Origin: Streptomyces sp. SID12501
GTDB taxonomy: Bacteria > Actinomycetota > Actinomycetes > Streptomycetales > Streptomycetaceae
Direction: 5' to 3'
Length of the DNA: 64,000 nt
Assembly (NCBI RefSeq): GCF_010550245.1
Contig: NZ_JAAGLU010000030.1
Location: 62,001 to 126,000, forward strand
Position 1 is the first letter of the stretch; each line of letters opens with the position of its first letter. Positions 15,567 through 24,201 of this stretch are shown piece after piece. The notes under the pieces were generated by a model. The model searched no databases, had not been told where the DNA came from, and worked only from the letters and a program-made list of their open reading frames with translations. The position numbers were made by a program, and so were the translations under genes.

Positions 15567-17114
15567 CTATCCCGCGGAGCGCATCGCGTTCGCGATCAGC
15601 TCGCCGATGAGGACGGCGGTCGCCGCCGGGCCGCGTAGTGGGGCCGAGGGGAGGATCGAGGTGTCCGCGACTCGGAGACCGTGTATGCCGTGCACCCTCC
15701 CGTACGGGTCGACGGCGGGGCCCATGGGGGCCGTGGCGCAGGTGTGGTGAGAGGTGCCGAGGTGGGCGTGGATCCAGGTGTCGAGCGACCGGTCGTCGTC
15801 CAGTACCCCGGGGCCCGGCTCGACGAGACCGGCGGACACCCTGTCGAAGGCGGGGGTGGCGAGCAGTGCGGCGGTCGTGCGGACGGCTTCGCGCATCCGG
15901 CGCCTGTCCTCGGGGGTCCGCAGATAGTTGTAGTCGAGGCTCGGGGGCACGGCGGGGTCGGTGGACCGGGTGCGCATACGGCCCCCGAGGCCGGGTGACT
16001 GGACGGACACGAGGAACGCGAGGGGAGCGAGGGGTGCTCCGGGCACGGTCACCGTCCCGCCGATCAGTCCGGGCAGGGGGACGAGTGACTGGAGGATCTC
16101 CAGGTCGCCGCCCGGGTGGTCGCCGTCCGACGACGGCAGGTGCAGGCCCCCGCCGAGCCAGGAGCCGGCCGGTTCGGGGAGGGGTGAGCGGGGCGTCCAC
16201 TCCAGGACGACCTGGGGATGGTCGCCGAACCGGGCTCCGACGGCGGGGGCGTCCTGGACGACGGGGATGCCGAGGCGGTCCAGGTCGGCGCGCGGTCCGA
16301 CGCCCGAGAGGTGCAGCAGGTGCGGGGAGCGCAACGCCCCCGCGCACAGGACGACTTCGCCGCACTCCAAGAGCTCGCGGTGCCCGTCGCGTTCGACGAC
16401 CACGCCGGTCGCGCGGCCGTGCTCGACGACGATCCGGTGGACCGTACTGCCGCCCCGCATCGTCAGGTTGGGCCGGTCGAGCACGGGCAGCAGGTAACTG
16501 ACGCCGGTGTTGAGGCGCACTCCGTCGACCACGTTGCACGGGACCGGTCCGAACCCCGGTTCCTGCTGGGCGTTCTTGTCGGGCTCCGGTGGAAAACCCA
16601 GGTGGTGGGCCGCTTCCCGGAACGCGATGGCGGCGGGGTGCCGCAGGTCCGTGCGCCGTACCCGCACCGGGCCGGCAGCCCCGTGCGACGCGTCGGCGCC
16701 GTGGTCGAGGTCGGTCTCCAGCGCCCGTAGGAACGGCAGCACACCGTCGTACGACCAGACGGGACCGCCCGCCGCCGACCACCGGTCGAAGTCCTCGCGC
16801 CGGGCTCGCACGAAGTACCCGCCGTTGACGGTGGTCGAGCCGCCGAGGAAGCGCCCCCGGACGACCGTGTACGGCCGGCGCGGTGTGAGGTGCGCCGGGT
16901 ACGGCTGCACCGCGGGATTCCCGGGCTGCGCACCGGGCACGAGCCGTGCGTCCAGCAACTCGGCCGGGAATGCCGAGAGTTGACGGGGTACCGGGCCGGA
17001 CTCCAGTACCAGCACGGTGCGATCGGGGTCCTCCGTCAGCCGGGCCGCGAGCGCGGCTCCGCTGCCGCCGGCCCCTATGACGATGACGTCGTGCGTCATC
17101 TGTGCCTGTTTCAT
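15567..17114 (-). CDS. mftG: Mycofactocin-associated GMC oxidoreductase
   Basis: 515 residues from ATG 17114; MTHDVIVIGAGG at 17099 is an alternative start. GMC flavoenzyme features: VIVIGAGGSGAALAARLTED for the ADP of FAD, the GMC signature VRGRFLGGSTTVNGGYFVRA, VVLCAGALRSPHLLHLSGVG, and a C-terminal HLGTSHHTCATAPMG with the paired active-site His/His region. MftG is thought to reoxidise reduced mycofactocin and feed electrons to the respiratory chain. It sits between mftR and mftA on the opposite strand. Confidence 0.88.
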   Translation of the reverse strand: MKQAQMTHDVIVIGAGGSGAALAARLTEDPDRTVLVLESGPVPRQLSAFPAELLDARLVPGAQPGNPAVQPYPAHLTPRRPYTVVRGRFLGGSTTVNGGYFVRARREDFDRWSAAGGPVWSYDGVLPFLRALETDLDHGADASHGAAGPVRVRRTDLRHPAAIAFREAAHHLGFPPEPDKNAQQEPGFGPVPCNVVDGVRLNTGVSYLLPVLDRPNLTMRGGSTVHRIVVEHGRATGVVVERDGHRELLECGEVVLCAGALRSPHLLHLSGVGPRADLDRLGIPVVQDAPAVGARFGDHPQVVLEWTPRSPLPEPAGSWLGGGLHLPSSDGDHPGGDLEILQSLVPLPGLIGGTVTVPGAPLAPLAFLVSVQSPGLGGRMRTRSTDPAVPPSLDYNYLRTPEDRRRMREAVRTTAALLATPAFDRVSAGLVEPGPGVLDDDRSLDTWIHAHLGTSHHTCATAPMGPAVDPYGRVHGIHGLRVADTSILPSAPLRGPAATAVLIGELIANAMRSAG

Positions 17115-17197
17115 GGGGAGTTGGCCTTCTCCTGTGTCTCTCGCATGTCCCTCGGGTGTCCCTCGCAGTTCTCGTGGCGCCCCGCCCCTTCACTTTC

Positions 17198-17210
17198 GGC
17201 ACCCGGTGCC
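17198..17210. promoter_or_regulatory. Inverted repeat and -10-like element before mftA
   Basis: GGCACCCGGTGCC is a perfect 6-bp inverted repeat around one C. CATTAT overlaps its end at 17210-17215 and could be the -10 element of the mftA-F operon. This suggests an operator covering the promoter. Confidence 0.45.
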
Positions 17211-17256
17211 ATTATTCTCCGAATGTCCGATGGGAGCGATGTACAGGGAGAGTCGC

Positions 17257-17403
17257 ATGACCGAGATCCACGTAACCCAGTCCGTCCCGGCCACCGAGAT
17301 CCGGGGTGGGGAGACCCCTGCCGAAGAGTCGTTGGAGTCGCTGATCGAGGCGGACGACCTCGTCGAGGAGATCTCCATCGACGGCATGTGCGGCGTCTAC
17401 TAG
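17257..17403 (+). CDS. mftA: Mycofactocin precursor peptide
   Basis: 48 residues from ATG 17257, preceded by AGGGAG six nt upstream. The C-terminus ends IDGMCGVY, the diagnostic tail of MftA. The final Val47-Tyr48 pair is decarboxylated and cross-linked by MftC, and the dipeptide-derived unit is released by MftE. The acidic stretch ESLESLIEADDLVEEI precedes the core and is the part expected to be recognised by MftB. It begins the mftABCDEF run. Confidence 0.96.
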   Translation: MTEIHVTQSVPATEIRGGETPAEESLESLIEADDLVEEISIDGMCGVY

Positions 17404-17411
17404 GCCGCGCC

Positions 17412-17696
17412 ATGACCACGGCTGTCCTCATGGACCTAGACCGGGCCTGGGACCTGCATCCTCAGGTCTCCGTGCGCCCGGAACCCTTCGGCGCGCTGCT
17501 CTACCACTTCGGGACCCGCAAGCTCTCGTTCCTCAAGGACCGTCGACTGCTGGCCGTCGTCCAGTCCCTCGCGCAGGCGCCCACGGCCCGCGCCGCCTGC
17601 CTGACAGCGGGCCTCGGTGAGGACGAACTACCGCGCTACGGCCGGGCGTTGGCGGTTCTCGTCCAGTCGTCGATGGTCGTCGGAAGGACATCATGA
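17412..17696 (+). CDS. mftB: Mycofactocin precursor-binding chaperone
   Basis: 94 residues from ATG 17412, 8 nt after mftA. The PqqD-like fold (RiPP recognition element) is visible: LHPQVSVRPEPFGALLYHFG, TRKLSFLKDRRLLAVVQSLA. It binds the MftA leader and presents it to MftC. Its stop overlaps the mftC start by 4 nt (ATGA), which implies translational coupling. Confidence 0.95.
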   Translation: MTTAVLMDLDRAWDLHPQVSVRPEPFGALLYHFGTRKLSFLKDRRLLAVVQSLAQAPTARAACLTAGLGEDELPRYGRALAVLVQSSMVVGRTS

Positions 17697-18919
17697 CCAC
17701 TCCCGTCGCTGCCACGCCACGGCTGGTCGACCTGTTCGAGCACGGGCTCGACGCGCCGATCTGCCTCACCTGGGAGCTGACCTACGCCTGCAACCTGGCC
17801 TGCTCCCACTGTCTGTCCAGCTCCGGCAGGCGCGACCCCCGTGAGCTGAGCACCGAGGAGGCCAAGGCCGTCATCGACGAGCTGGAGGCCATGCAGGTCT
17901 TCTACGTCAACATCGGCGGGGGCGAACCGACCGTCCGCGCCGACTTCTGGGAACTCCTGGACTACGCCACCGCACACCACGTGGGCGTGAAGTTCTCCAC
18001 CAACGGCGTCCGCATCACCCCCGACGCCGCCGCCCGCCTGGCCCGTAACGACTACGTGGACGTCCAGATCTCCCTCGACGGCGCGACCGCCGACGTCAAC
18101 GACGCCGTACGCGGGGCCGGTTCGTACGCGACGGCGCTGCGGGCGCTGGAGAACCTCGCCGCCGCCGGAATGCGGAACTTCAAGATCTCCGTGGTCTGCA
18201 CCCGGCACAACATCCCGCAGCTGGACGCCTTCAAGGCGCTCGCCGACCGCTTCGGCGCCCAACTGCGCCTGACCCGGCTGCGGCCCTCCGGACGGGGCGC
18301 CGACGTCTGGGACGACCTGCATCCGACGGCCGGACAGCAACGCGAGCTGTACGACTGGCTGTTGGCGCACGGCGAGAACGTGCTGACCGGGGACTCCTTC
18401 TTCCATCTCTCCGCGTACGGCGAGGCGTTGCCCGGTCTCAACCTGTGCGGCGCCGGACGCGTTGTGTGTCTGATCGACCCGGTCGGCGACGTCTACGCCT
18501 GTCCGTTCGCCATCCACGACGAGTTCCTCGCGGGCAACGTCCGTGAGCCGGGTGGCTTTTCGGGGGTGTGGCGCGGCTCGGAGCTGTTCCGGCGCCTGCG
18601 GACCCCGCAGCACGGCGGGGCCTGCGCCTCCTGCGCGTTCTACGACACCTGCAAGGGCGGCTGCATGGCCGCGAAGTTCTTCACCGGGCTGCCGCTGGAC
18701 GGCCCCGACCCCGAGTGCGTACAGGGATACGGCGAGGAACTGCTGGCCAAGCGTGACGGAACCGGGGTGCCCAAGCCGTCCGGCGACCACTCCCGAAGGA
18801 CGGTGGACCTCGTCCTCACCCGGCGGCCACCGGTCAGGCCACCGGTGAGTGACTGCGACGAACACCCGTTGGCCGGGCTGGAGTTGACGCCCACCGGAAA
18901 GGACGCGAGACATGGCTAG
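17693..18919 (+). CDS. mftC: Mycofactocin radical SAM maturase
   Basis: 408 residues. The radical SAM cluster motif is C33-x3-C37-x2-C40 (TYACNLACSHC). A GGGEP motif for SAM binding follows (NIGGGEPTVRADF). The SPASM domain near the C-terminus carries further Cys ligands for auxiliary clusters (NLCGAGRVVCLIDPVGDVYA, CASCAFYDTCKGGCM). The enzyme oxidatively decarboxylates the terminal Tyr of MftA and then forms a C-C bond to Val. The stop lies 8 nt inside mftD. Confidence 0.96.
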   Translation: MTTPVAATPRLVDLFEHGLDAPICLTWELTYACNLACSHCLSSSGRRDPRELSTEEAKAVIDELEAMQVFYVNIGGGEPTVRADFWELLDYATAHHVGVKFSTNGVRITPDAAARLARNDYVDVQISLDGATADVNDAVRGAGSYATALRALENLAAAGMRNFKISVVCTRHNIPQLDAFKALADRFGAQLRLTRLRPSGRGADVWDDLHPTAGQQRELYDWLLAHGENVLTGDSFFHLSAYGEALPGLNLCGAGRVVCLIDPVGDVYACPFAIHDEFLAGNVREPGGFSGVWRGSELFRRLRTPQHGGACASCAFYDTCKGGCMAAKFFTGLPLDGPDPECVQGYGEELLAKRDGTGVPKPSGDHSRRTVDLVLTRRPPVRPPVSDCDEHPLAGLELTPTGKDARHG

Positions 18920-20117
18920 GAACCCCTGGTTCGAGACGGTCGCCGAGGCGCAGCGCCGGGCCAGGAAGCGGCTGCCGAGTTCCGTCTACGGCGCGCTCGT
19001 CGCGGGTTCCGAGCGTGGGCGCACCATCGACGACAACATCACGGCCTTCGCCGAACTGGGCTTCGCCCCGCGCGTCGTGGGCCATCACGCGCAGCGCGAC
19101 CTGTCGACGACGGTTCTGGGCGTGCCCACCGCGCTGCCCGTGCTCATCTCGCCGACCGGCGTACAGGCGGTCGACCCGGACGGTGAGGTGGCCGTCGCAC
19201 GGGCCGCCGCGAACCGGGGCGTCGTCATGGGCCTCAGCTCGTTCGCGAGCAAGCCGGTGGAGGAGGTCTCCGAAGCCCAGCCGGACTTCTTCTACCAGCT
19301 GTACTGGAGCGGCACGCGCAGCGCGATGGTCCAGCGCATGGACCGGGCCAGGGCGGCGGGCGCCAAGGCGCTCATCGTCACCCTGGACTGGTCGTTCTCC
19401 CACGGCCGTGACTGGGGCAGCCCCGCGATCCCGGAGAAGCTCGATCTCAGGACCATGCTGAAGTTCGCCCCCGACGTGCTGCCCCGGCCCGGCTGGCTGT
19501 GGCGCTACGCCAGGTCCGGCCGCGTCCCCGACCTCACCGTGCCCAACCTGCGAGCCCCCGGCGGCGAGGCGCCCACCTTCTTCGGTGCCTACGGCGAGTG
19601 GATGCAGACCGCGCCGCCCACCTGGGAGGACGTCAAGTGGCTGCGTGCGGAATGGGGCGGCCCGTTCCTGCTCAAGGGGGTGACCCGGGTCGACGACGCC
19701 AGACGGGCGGTCGACGCCGGGGTGTCGGCCCTGTCCGTGTCCAATCACGGCGGGAACAACCTGGACACCACCCCGGCCACGATCCGCGTGCTCCCCTCCG
19801 TCGCGGAGGCGGTCGGCGACCAGATCGAAGTCCTGCTGGACGGCGGCATCCGGCGCGGCAGCGATGTCGCGAAGGCCCTCGCCCTCGGCGCCCGAGCCGT
19901 CCTGATCGGCCGCGCCTATCTGTGGGGCCTGGCCGCCAACGGGCAGGCCGGTGTGGAGAACGTGCTGGACATCCTGCGCGGCGGCCTCGACTCGGCCGTA
20001 CTGGGCCTCGGCCACTCCTCCGTCCACGAACTGTCGCCCCAGGACCTGGTGATACCGCCGGGTTTCCCACTGACCCTGGGGGGCGCAGACCTGCCGGGTC
20101 CCGCCCCGGTCGCCTGA
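18912..20117 (+). CDS. mftD: Pre-mycofactocin synthase (FMN enzyme)
   Basis: 401 residues of the alpha-hydroxy-acid dehydrogenase TIM barrel. Motifs: LPVLISPTGVQAVDPDGEVA, FFYQLYWSG, LSVSNHGGNNLDTTPATIRV with the substrate-binding His, and VLLDGGIRRGSDVAKALALG for phosphate binding of FMN. MftD oxidatively deaminates the released AHDP unit to give pre-mycofactocin. It overlaps the end of mftC by 8 nt and is 2 nt from mftE. Confidence 0.95.
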   Translation: MARNPWFETVAEAQRRARKRLPSSVYGALVAGSERGRTIDDNITAFAELGFAPRVVGHHAQRDLSTTVLGVPTALPVLISPTGVQAVDPDGEVAVARAAANRGVVMGLSSFASKPVEEVSEAQPDFFYQLYWSGTRSAMVQRMDRARAAGAKALIVTLDWSFSHGRDWGSPAIPEKLDLRTMLKFAPDVLPRPGWLWRYARSGRVPDLTVPNLRAPGGEAPTFFGAYGEWMQTAPPTWEDVKWLRAEWGGPFLLKGVTRVDDARRAVDAGVSALSVSNHGGNNLDTTPATIRVLPSVAEAVGDQIEVLLDGGIRRGSDVAKALALGARAVLIGRAYLWGLAANGQAGVENVLDILRGGLDSAVLGLGHSSVHELSPQDLVIPPGFPLTLGGADLPGPAPVA

Positions 20118-20119
20118 CC

Positions 20120-20851
20120 ATGGCGGCGCACGTCCTGGCCGACGCGGTCTGGCCGGCCGTACCGTCCGGCGCGCTGGTGCTCGTACCGGTCGGGTCCACC
20201 GAGCAGCACGGCCCGCATCTGCCGCTCGACACCGACACCGTCGTCGCCCGTGCCGTCGTACAGCGCACGGCGGACGCCCTGCCCGGGTCGTGGGTGGCAC
20301 CGCCGATCACCTACGGAGCCAGTGGCGAGCACGCGCACTTCCCGGGCACCGTATCGATCGGGCACGAGGCGCTGTGCGCGGTGGTCGTGGAACTGACGCG
20401 CTCCCTCTCCCTGTGGGCGGGCCGCGTCGTGTTCGTCAACGGTCACGGCGGCAACACCGCCGCCCTCGACACGGCCCTCGGCCTGTTGCGCGCCGAGGGC
20501 CACGACATCGCCTGGACGGGCTGCGGGACACCCGGCGGCGACGCGCACGCCGGCCGCACGGAGACCTCCCTGATGCTGCACCTGGACCCGGAGCGTGTGC
20601 GGCTCGACGCCGCCGTCGCGGGCGACACGCGCCCCGTGGCCGACCTCCTGCCGGACCTCGTGGCTCACGGCGTCCGGGCGGTCTCGCCCACCGGCGTCCT
20701 CGGCGATCCCGCCGGGGCCTGTGCCGAGGAGGGCCGCCGGACGATGGACGCGATGGTGTCGGCCGCGATCCGCCGGATCGGCGGGTGGACGGTCGACGAC
20801 CGGGGCCGCCTCGCCGATCCGGCCCGCCGGCCCGAAGCCGTACGACCATGA
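20120..20851 (+). CDS. mftE: Mycofactocin peptidase (creatininase family)
   Basis: 243 residues from ATG 20120. Creatininase-type metal sites are clear: VPVGSTEQHGPHLPLDTDT, VVFVNGHGGNTAALDTALG, and GDAHAGRTETSLMLHLDPE. MftE cuts the modified MftA C-terminus to free the cyclised Val-Tyr product. It overlaps mftF by 4 nt. Confidence 0.95.
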   Translation: MAAHVLADAVWPAVPSGALVLVPVGSTEQHGPHLPLDTDTVVARAVVQRTADALPGSWVAPPITYGASGEHAHFPGTVSIGHEALCAVVVELTRSLSLWAGRVVFVNGHGGNTAALDTALGLLRAEGHDIAWTGCGTPGGDAHAGRTETSLMLHLDPERVRLDAAVAGDTRPVADLLPDLVAHGVRAVSPTGVLGDPAGACAEEGRRTMDAMVSAAIRRIGGWTVDDRGRLADPARRPEAVRP

Positions 20852-22272
20852 CGCTTCCCGTCGGAGTCGGCGTGGTCGTCGCGTTCGACCGGCACACCAA
20901 GGTCGTCGACGGAGGCCGCTCGCTCGTCGGCGGGTTCCCCACCCGGCTGCTGCGGCTGACGCCACGGGCCCGCGGACTCCTCGTCGGCCGGACAATTCCC
21001 GTACGGGACGCGGCGAGTGCGCTCCTCGCGGACCGGCTGCTCGACTGCGGCATGGCGCATCCCGTCATCGCCTCGCTGCCGACGCCGCCCGACCCCCGGT
21101 ACACGGTCGTGATCCCGGTCCGCGACCGTCCGCGTCAACTGGACCGGCTGCTGCGCAGCATCGGCACAGGAGGTACGGGCAGTACGGGCGGTACGCGGCC
21201 TCCCGTGATCGTGGTCGACGACGCCTCGCGCGACCCGGCGGCCGTGGCGGCCGTCGCCGCCCGGTACGGCGCCCGGCTGGTCGCCCTGGACACGAACGCC
21301 GGCCCCGCCGGTGCGCGCAACGCCGGACTCCGCCACGTGACCACGCCGTACGTCGTCCTCGCCGACTCCGACATCGTGCTGGACCCCGACACGGTGCCGA
21401 CCCTGCTCCGGCACTTCACCGATCCCCGGGTCGCCATGGCCGTACCCCGCATCACCGGTCTGACCGGCGACGCCACGACGTGGATCGAGCGGTACGAGAA
21501 CACCCGGTCCTCCCTCGACCTCGGCGCCCACCCGGCCGCGGTGCGCCCCGGTACGCCCGTCTCCTGGGCGCCGACGGCCTGTGCGGTGGCGCGGGTGGAC
21601 GCGCTGCGGGACGGGCACGGGTTCGACGAGGGGATGCGGGTGGGGGAGGACGTCGACCTGTGCTGGCGGATGGTCCGAGCGGGGCTGCGGGTGCGTTACG
21701 AGCCCGCCGTCCGTGCCTCCCACGAGCATCGGGTGCGGCTGGGCGACTGGTTCCTGCGCAAGGCCGTGTACGGGACCGGGGCGCATCCGCTCGCCCTGCG
21801 GCATCCCGAGTTCATCGCACCGGCCGTGTTCGCGCCCTGGAGCGCGGTGTTCGCTGCCGCGCTGCTCGCCCAGCGGCGCTGGTCGGCGCCGGTCGCGGGG
21901 ACCGTCCTCGGGGTCGTCGTCCTGCGCATCGGCCGTAAGTTCGACGGTACCCGGCATCCGTACCGGCTGGCCGTGCCGCTCGCGGGCAACGGCGCGCTCG
22001 CCACCCTGGCGCAGACCTCCGCGCTGCTCACCCGGCACTGGTGGCCGCTCACCGCCGTCGGCTGCCTGGTGTCCCGGCGGATGCGCCGGGCCGCCGCGGT
22101 CGCGGCTTTGGCCGACATCGCACTTGAGTACCGGCGCGGTGACGACTCACTGGACCCGCTCCGCTACGGCGTCGCCCGTCGGCTCGACGACCTCGCCTAC
22201 GGCGCCGGCGTGTGGTTCTCCGCCCTCAAGGGCCGCTCCACCGCCGCGCTGCGGCCCCGCGTCACCCGCTGA
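20848..22272 (+). CDS. mftF: Mycofactocin glycosyltransferase
   Basis: 474 residues from ATG 20848. A GT2 domain occupies the middle: YTVVIPVRDRPRQLDRLLRS, VIVVDDASRDPAAVAAVAAR, TTPYVVLADSDIVLDPDTVP with the DxD-like site, and GEDVDLCWRMVRAGLRVRY. The C-terminal third has membrane-associated hydrophobic stretches. MftF adds a beta-1,4-glucan chain to mycofactocin. The loop GTGGTGSTGGTRPP is encoded by a short tandem DNA repeat near 21171-21200. Some 125 nt separate it from the catabolic genes that follow. Confidence 0.94.
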   Translation: MTLPVGVGVVVAFDRHTKVVDGGRSLVGGFPTRLLRLTPRARGLLVGRTIPVRDAASALLADRLLDCGMAHPVIASLPTPPDPRYTVVIPVRDRPRQLDRLLRSIGTGGTGSTGGTRPPVIVVDDASRDPAAVAAVAARYGARLVALDTNAGPAGARNAGLRHVTTPYVVLADSDIVLDPDTVPTLLRHFTDPRVAMAVPRITGLTGDATTWIERYENTRSSLDLGAHPAAVRPGTPVSWAPTACAVARVDALRDGHGFDEGMRVGEDVDLCWRMVRAGLRVRYEPAVRASHEHRVRLGDWFLRKAVYGTGAHPLALRHPEFIAPAVFAPWSAVFAAALLAQRRWSAPVAGTVLGVVVLRIGRKFDGTRHPYRLAVPLAGNGALATLAQTSALLTRHWWPLTAVGCLVSRRMRRAAAVAALADIALEYRRGDDSLDPLRYGVARRLDDLAYGAGVWFSALKGRSTAALRPRVTR

Positions 22273-22397
22273 GGCGAGCCTGTCCCGGTCAGCGGAAAGT
22301 GCTCAGCGGGCCTCGGGGGGCGTCACGACACTGAGGACATCCTGCCGCCGAAGACATGCGGCGTACGCGAGGGATCAGTCACCAGGAGGTGTGCGGC

Positions 22398-23579
22398 GTG
22401 ACGCATGAAGTGGTCGGTCGTGTCGAGGAGCTGGGTTCCGAACTGGCCGCACTCGCCGACGAGAACGAGTCACTCGGCAAACTGAGCGACCGGACGGTGG
22501 AACTGCTCCGCTCGGCCGGTGTGATCAGGATGCTGCAGCCGAAGGCGTACGGCGGCTACGAGGCCCACCCCCGGGAGTTCGCCGAGGCGGTCATGGAGGT
22601 CGCCCGGCACGACGGGGCGGCGGGCTGGGTGTGCGGTGTGGTCGGCGTGCACCCGTGGGAGCTCGCCCAGATGAACCCCAAGCTCGCGCAGGAAGTCTGG
22701 AACGACGACCCGGACACCTGGATCGCCTCGCCGTACATGCCCAACGGTATCGCCGACCCGGTCGACGGCGGATATGTCCTCAGCGGTCGCTGGCCGTTCT
22801 CCTCGGGGAGCGACCACTGCAGGTGGGACTTCCTCGGCGCGCTGCTCGGGGACGGCAAGGGCAGGCCCGCGGGGCCCATCACCGTGCTGCACGTGGTGCT
22901 GCCCCGCGAGGACTACGAGATCATCGACGGCACCTGGGACGTCGTCGGCCTGTCCGGCACCGGCAGCAAGGACGTCGTCGTCGACAAGGCGTTCATCCCC
23001 GAGTACCGCACGGTCCGCCAGGAGATGGTCCAGGAGGGCACCGCGGCGGAGGCGATCGGGCTGACCGACACCCTCTACAAGCTGCCGTTCAGTTCCATGT
23101 TCCCGCTCGGCATCACCGCGGCCGTCGTCGGCATCTGCGAGGGCGCCCTCGCCCTGCACCTGTCCCAGCAGAAGGAACGGGTCGCCGTGACCGGCGTTCA
23201 GGTGCGCGACGACCCGTACGTCCTCTACGCCGCCGGCGAGGCCGCGGCCGAGATCGCCGCCTCCCGGGTGCAACTCCTCGACGGCATCAGCCGGTTGTAC
23301 GACCAGGTCGAGGCGGGCAAGCCGATCAGCCTGGAGGACCGGGCCAACGTACGGCGCAACCAGGTCCGGTGCGCCTGGCGGGCCGTCGCCGCCCTGGACG
23401 AGATCTTCGCCCGCTCCGGCGGCAACGCGATCCGGAAGGGCAACCCGATGCAGAGGTACTGGCGCGACGCGCATGTCGGACTCCAGCACATGATCCATGT
23501 GCCGGGCGCCGCGTATCACGCGAACGCGCTGGCCGCGATGGGCCTCGAACTGCCCGAACCGATGCGCATCCTGATATGA
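22398..23579 (+). CDS. HsaA-like FMN/FAD-dependent monooxygenase, oxygenase component
   Basis: 393 residues from GTG 22398, with AGGAGG 8 nt before it. It has the acyl-CoA-dehydrogenase fold of two-component hydroxylases: LQPKAYGGYEAHPREFAEAV, DGAAGWVCGVVGVHPWELAQ, SGRWPFSSGSDHCRWDFLGA, VVGLSGTGSKDVVVDKAFIP and QRYWRDAHVGLQHMIHVPGA. It resembles HsaA of cholesterol degradation, which hydroxylates 3-HSA to a catechol. Its partner reductase follows with a 4-nt overlap. The true substrate may differ. Confidence 0.8.
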   Translation: MTHEVVGRVEELGSELAALADENESLGKLSDRTVELLRSAGVIRMLQPKAYGGYEAHPREFAEAVMEVARHDGAAGWVCGVVGVHPWELAQMNPKLAQEVWNDDPDTWIASPYMPNGIADPVDGGYVLSGRWPFSSGSDHCRWDFLGALLGDGKGRPAGPITVLHVVLPREDYEIIDGTWDVVGLSGTGSKDVVVDKAFIPEYRTVRQEMVQEGTAAEAIGLTDTLYKLPFSSMFPLGITAAVVGICEGALALHLSQQKERVAVTGVQVRDDPYVLYAAGEAAAEIAASRVQLLDGISRLYDQVEAGKPISLEDRANVRRNQVRCAWRAVAALDEIFARSGGNAIRKGNPMQRYWRDAHVGLQHMIHVPGAAYHANALAAMGLELPEPMRILI

Positions 23580-24154
23580 GCGACGGCGCGACGCACTCCC
23601 GGACGGCGGACGCGGACGCGCACGTGATCGACGGGCGACGGTTCCGCGACGTCCTGGGCAACTTCCCCACGAGCGTGGTCGCCATCACCACCACGGACGC
23701 CGAGGAACGACCGCACGGGATGGTCGTCGGTACCTTCACGTCCGTGTCGCTGGACCCGCCCCTGGTGTCCTTCCTGGCAGACAGCTCCTCCGCGACCCTG
23801 CGGACGATCAGGACCGCTGGCCGCTTCTGCGCCAACGCGCTCGCGGGCAACCAGGAGCGGCTGTCGCGGCAGCTGGCGGCGGGGCCGGCCGGGCAACGGT
23901 TCGAGGGCGCCACATGGCAGGCGTCGGCTCTGGGCAGTCCCGTGCTGGACGGGATCATCGCCTGGGTCGACTGCACGGTGGAACAGATCGTCGAGATCGG
24001 CGATCACCTGCTGGTCGTCGGGCGGGTCCGGGACCTGCGCGTCGAGTCGATGAAGACCCCGCTGCTGTTCTTCCGGAGCGGATACGGCGACTACCTGTCG
24101 AGCGCGAGCGTGCTCATGGACAGGCTCGTCGGCTGGGACGAGATCGGTCGGTAG
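23576..24154 (+). CDS. HsaB-like flavin reductase
   Basis: 192 residues from ATG 23576, whose ATGA overlaps the stop of the oxygenase gene. The flavin reductase fold is seen in FRDVLGNFPTSVVAITTTDA, PHGMVVGTFTSVSLDPPLVS, FCANALAGNQERLSRQLA and GDHLLVVGRVRDLRV. It would supply reduced flavin to the upstream monooxygenase, as HsaB does for HsaA. The N-terminal 18 residues are variable. Confidence 0.85.
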   Translation: MSDGATHSRTADADAHVIDGRRFRDVLGNFPTSVVAITTTDAEERPHGMVVGTFTSVSLDPPLVSFLADSSSATLRTIRTAGRFCANALAGNQERLSRQLAAGPAGQRFEGATWQASALGSPVLDGIIAWVDCTVEQIVEIGDHLLVVGRVRDLRVESMKTPLLFFRSGYGDYLSSASVLMDRLVGWDEIGR

Positions 24155-24175
24155 ACACCGAAGGAACCGGTAGAA

Positions 24176-24188
24176 ACCGGTCGGTACA
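24176..24188. promoter_or_regulatory. ACCGRTCGGTACA motif, copy 1
   Basis: ACCGGTCGGTACA lies 13 nt before the membrane protein start at 24202. Similar 13-mers lie at 30865 and 58252 before the two amidohydrolase genes. Confidence 0.35.
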
Positions 24189-24201
24189 CAAGGGAGCCGC
24201 A

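Noticed and set aside
18912..20117. mftD as a lactate or glycolate dehydrogenase
   Set aside because: The fold is the same, but its position within mftABCDEF with overlapping ends identifies it as the pre-mycofactocin synthase.
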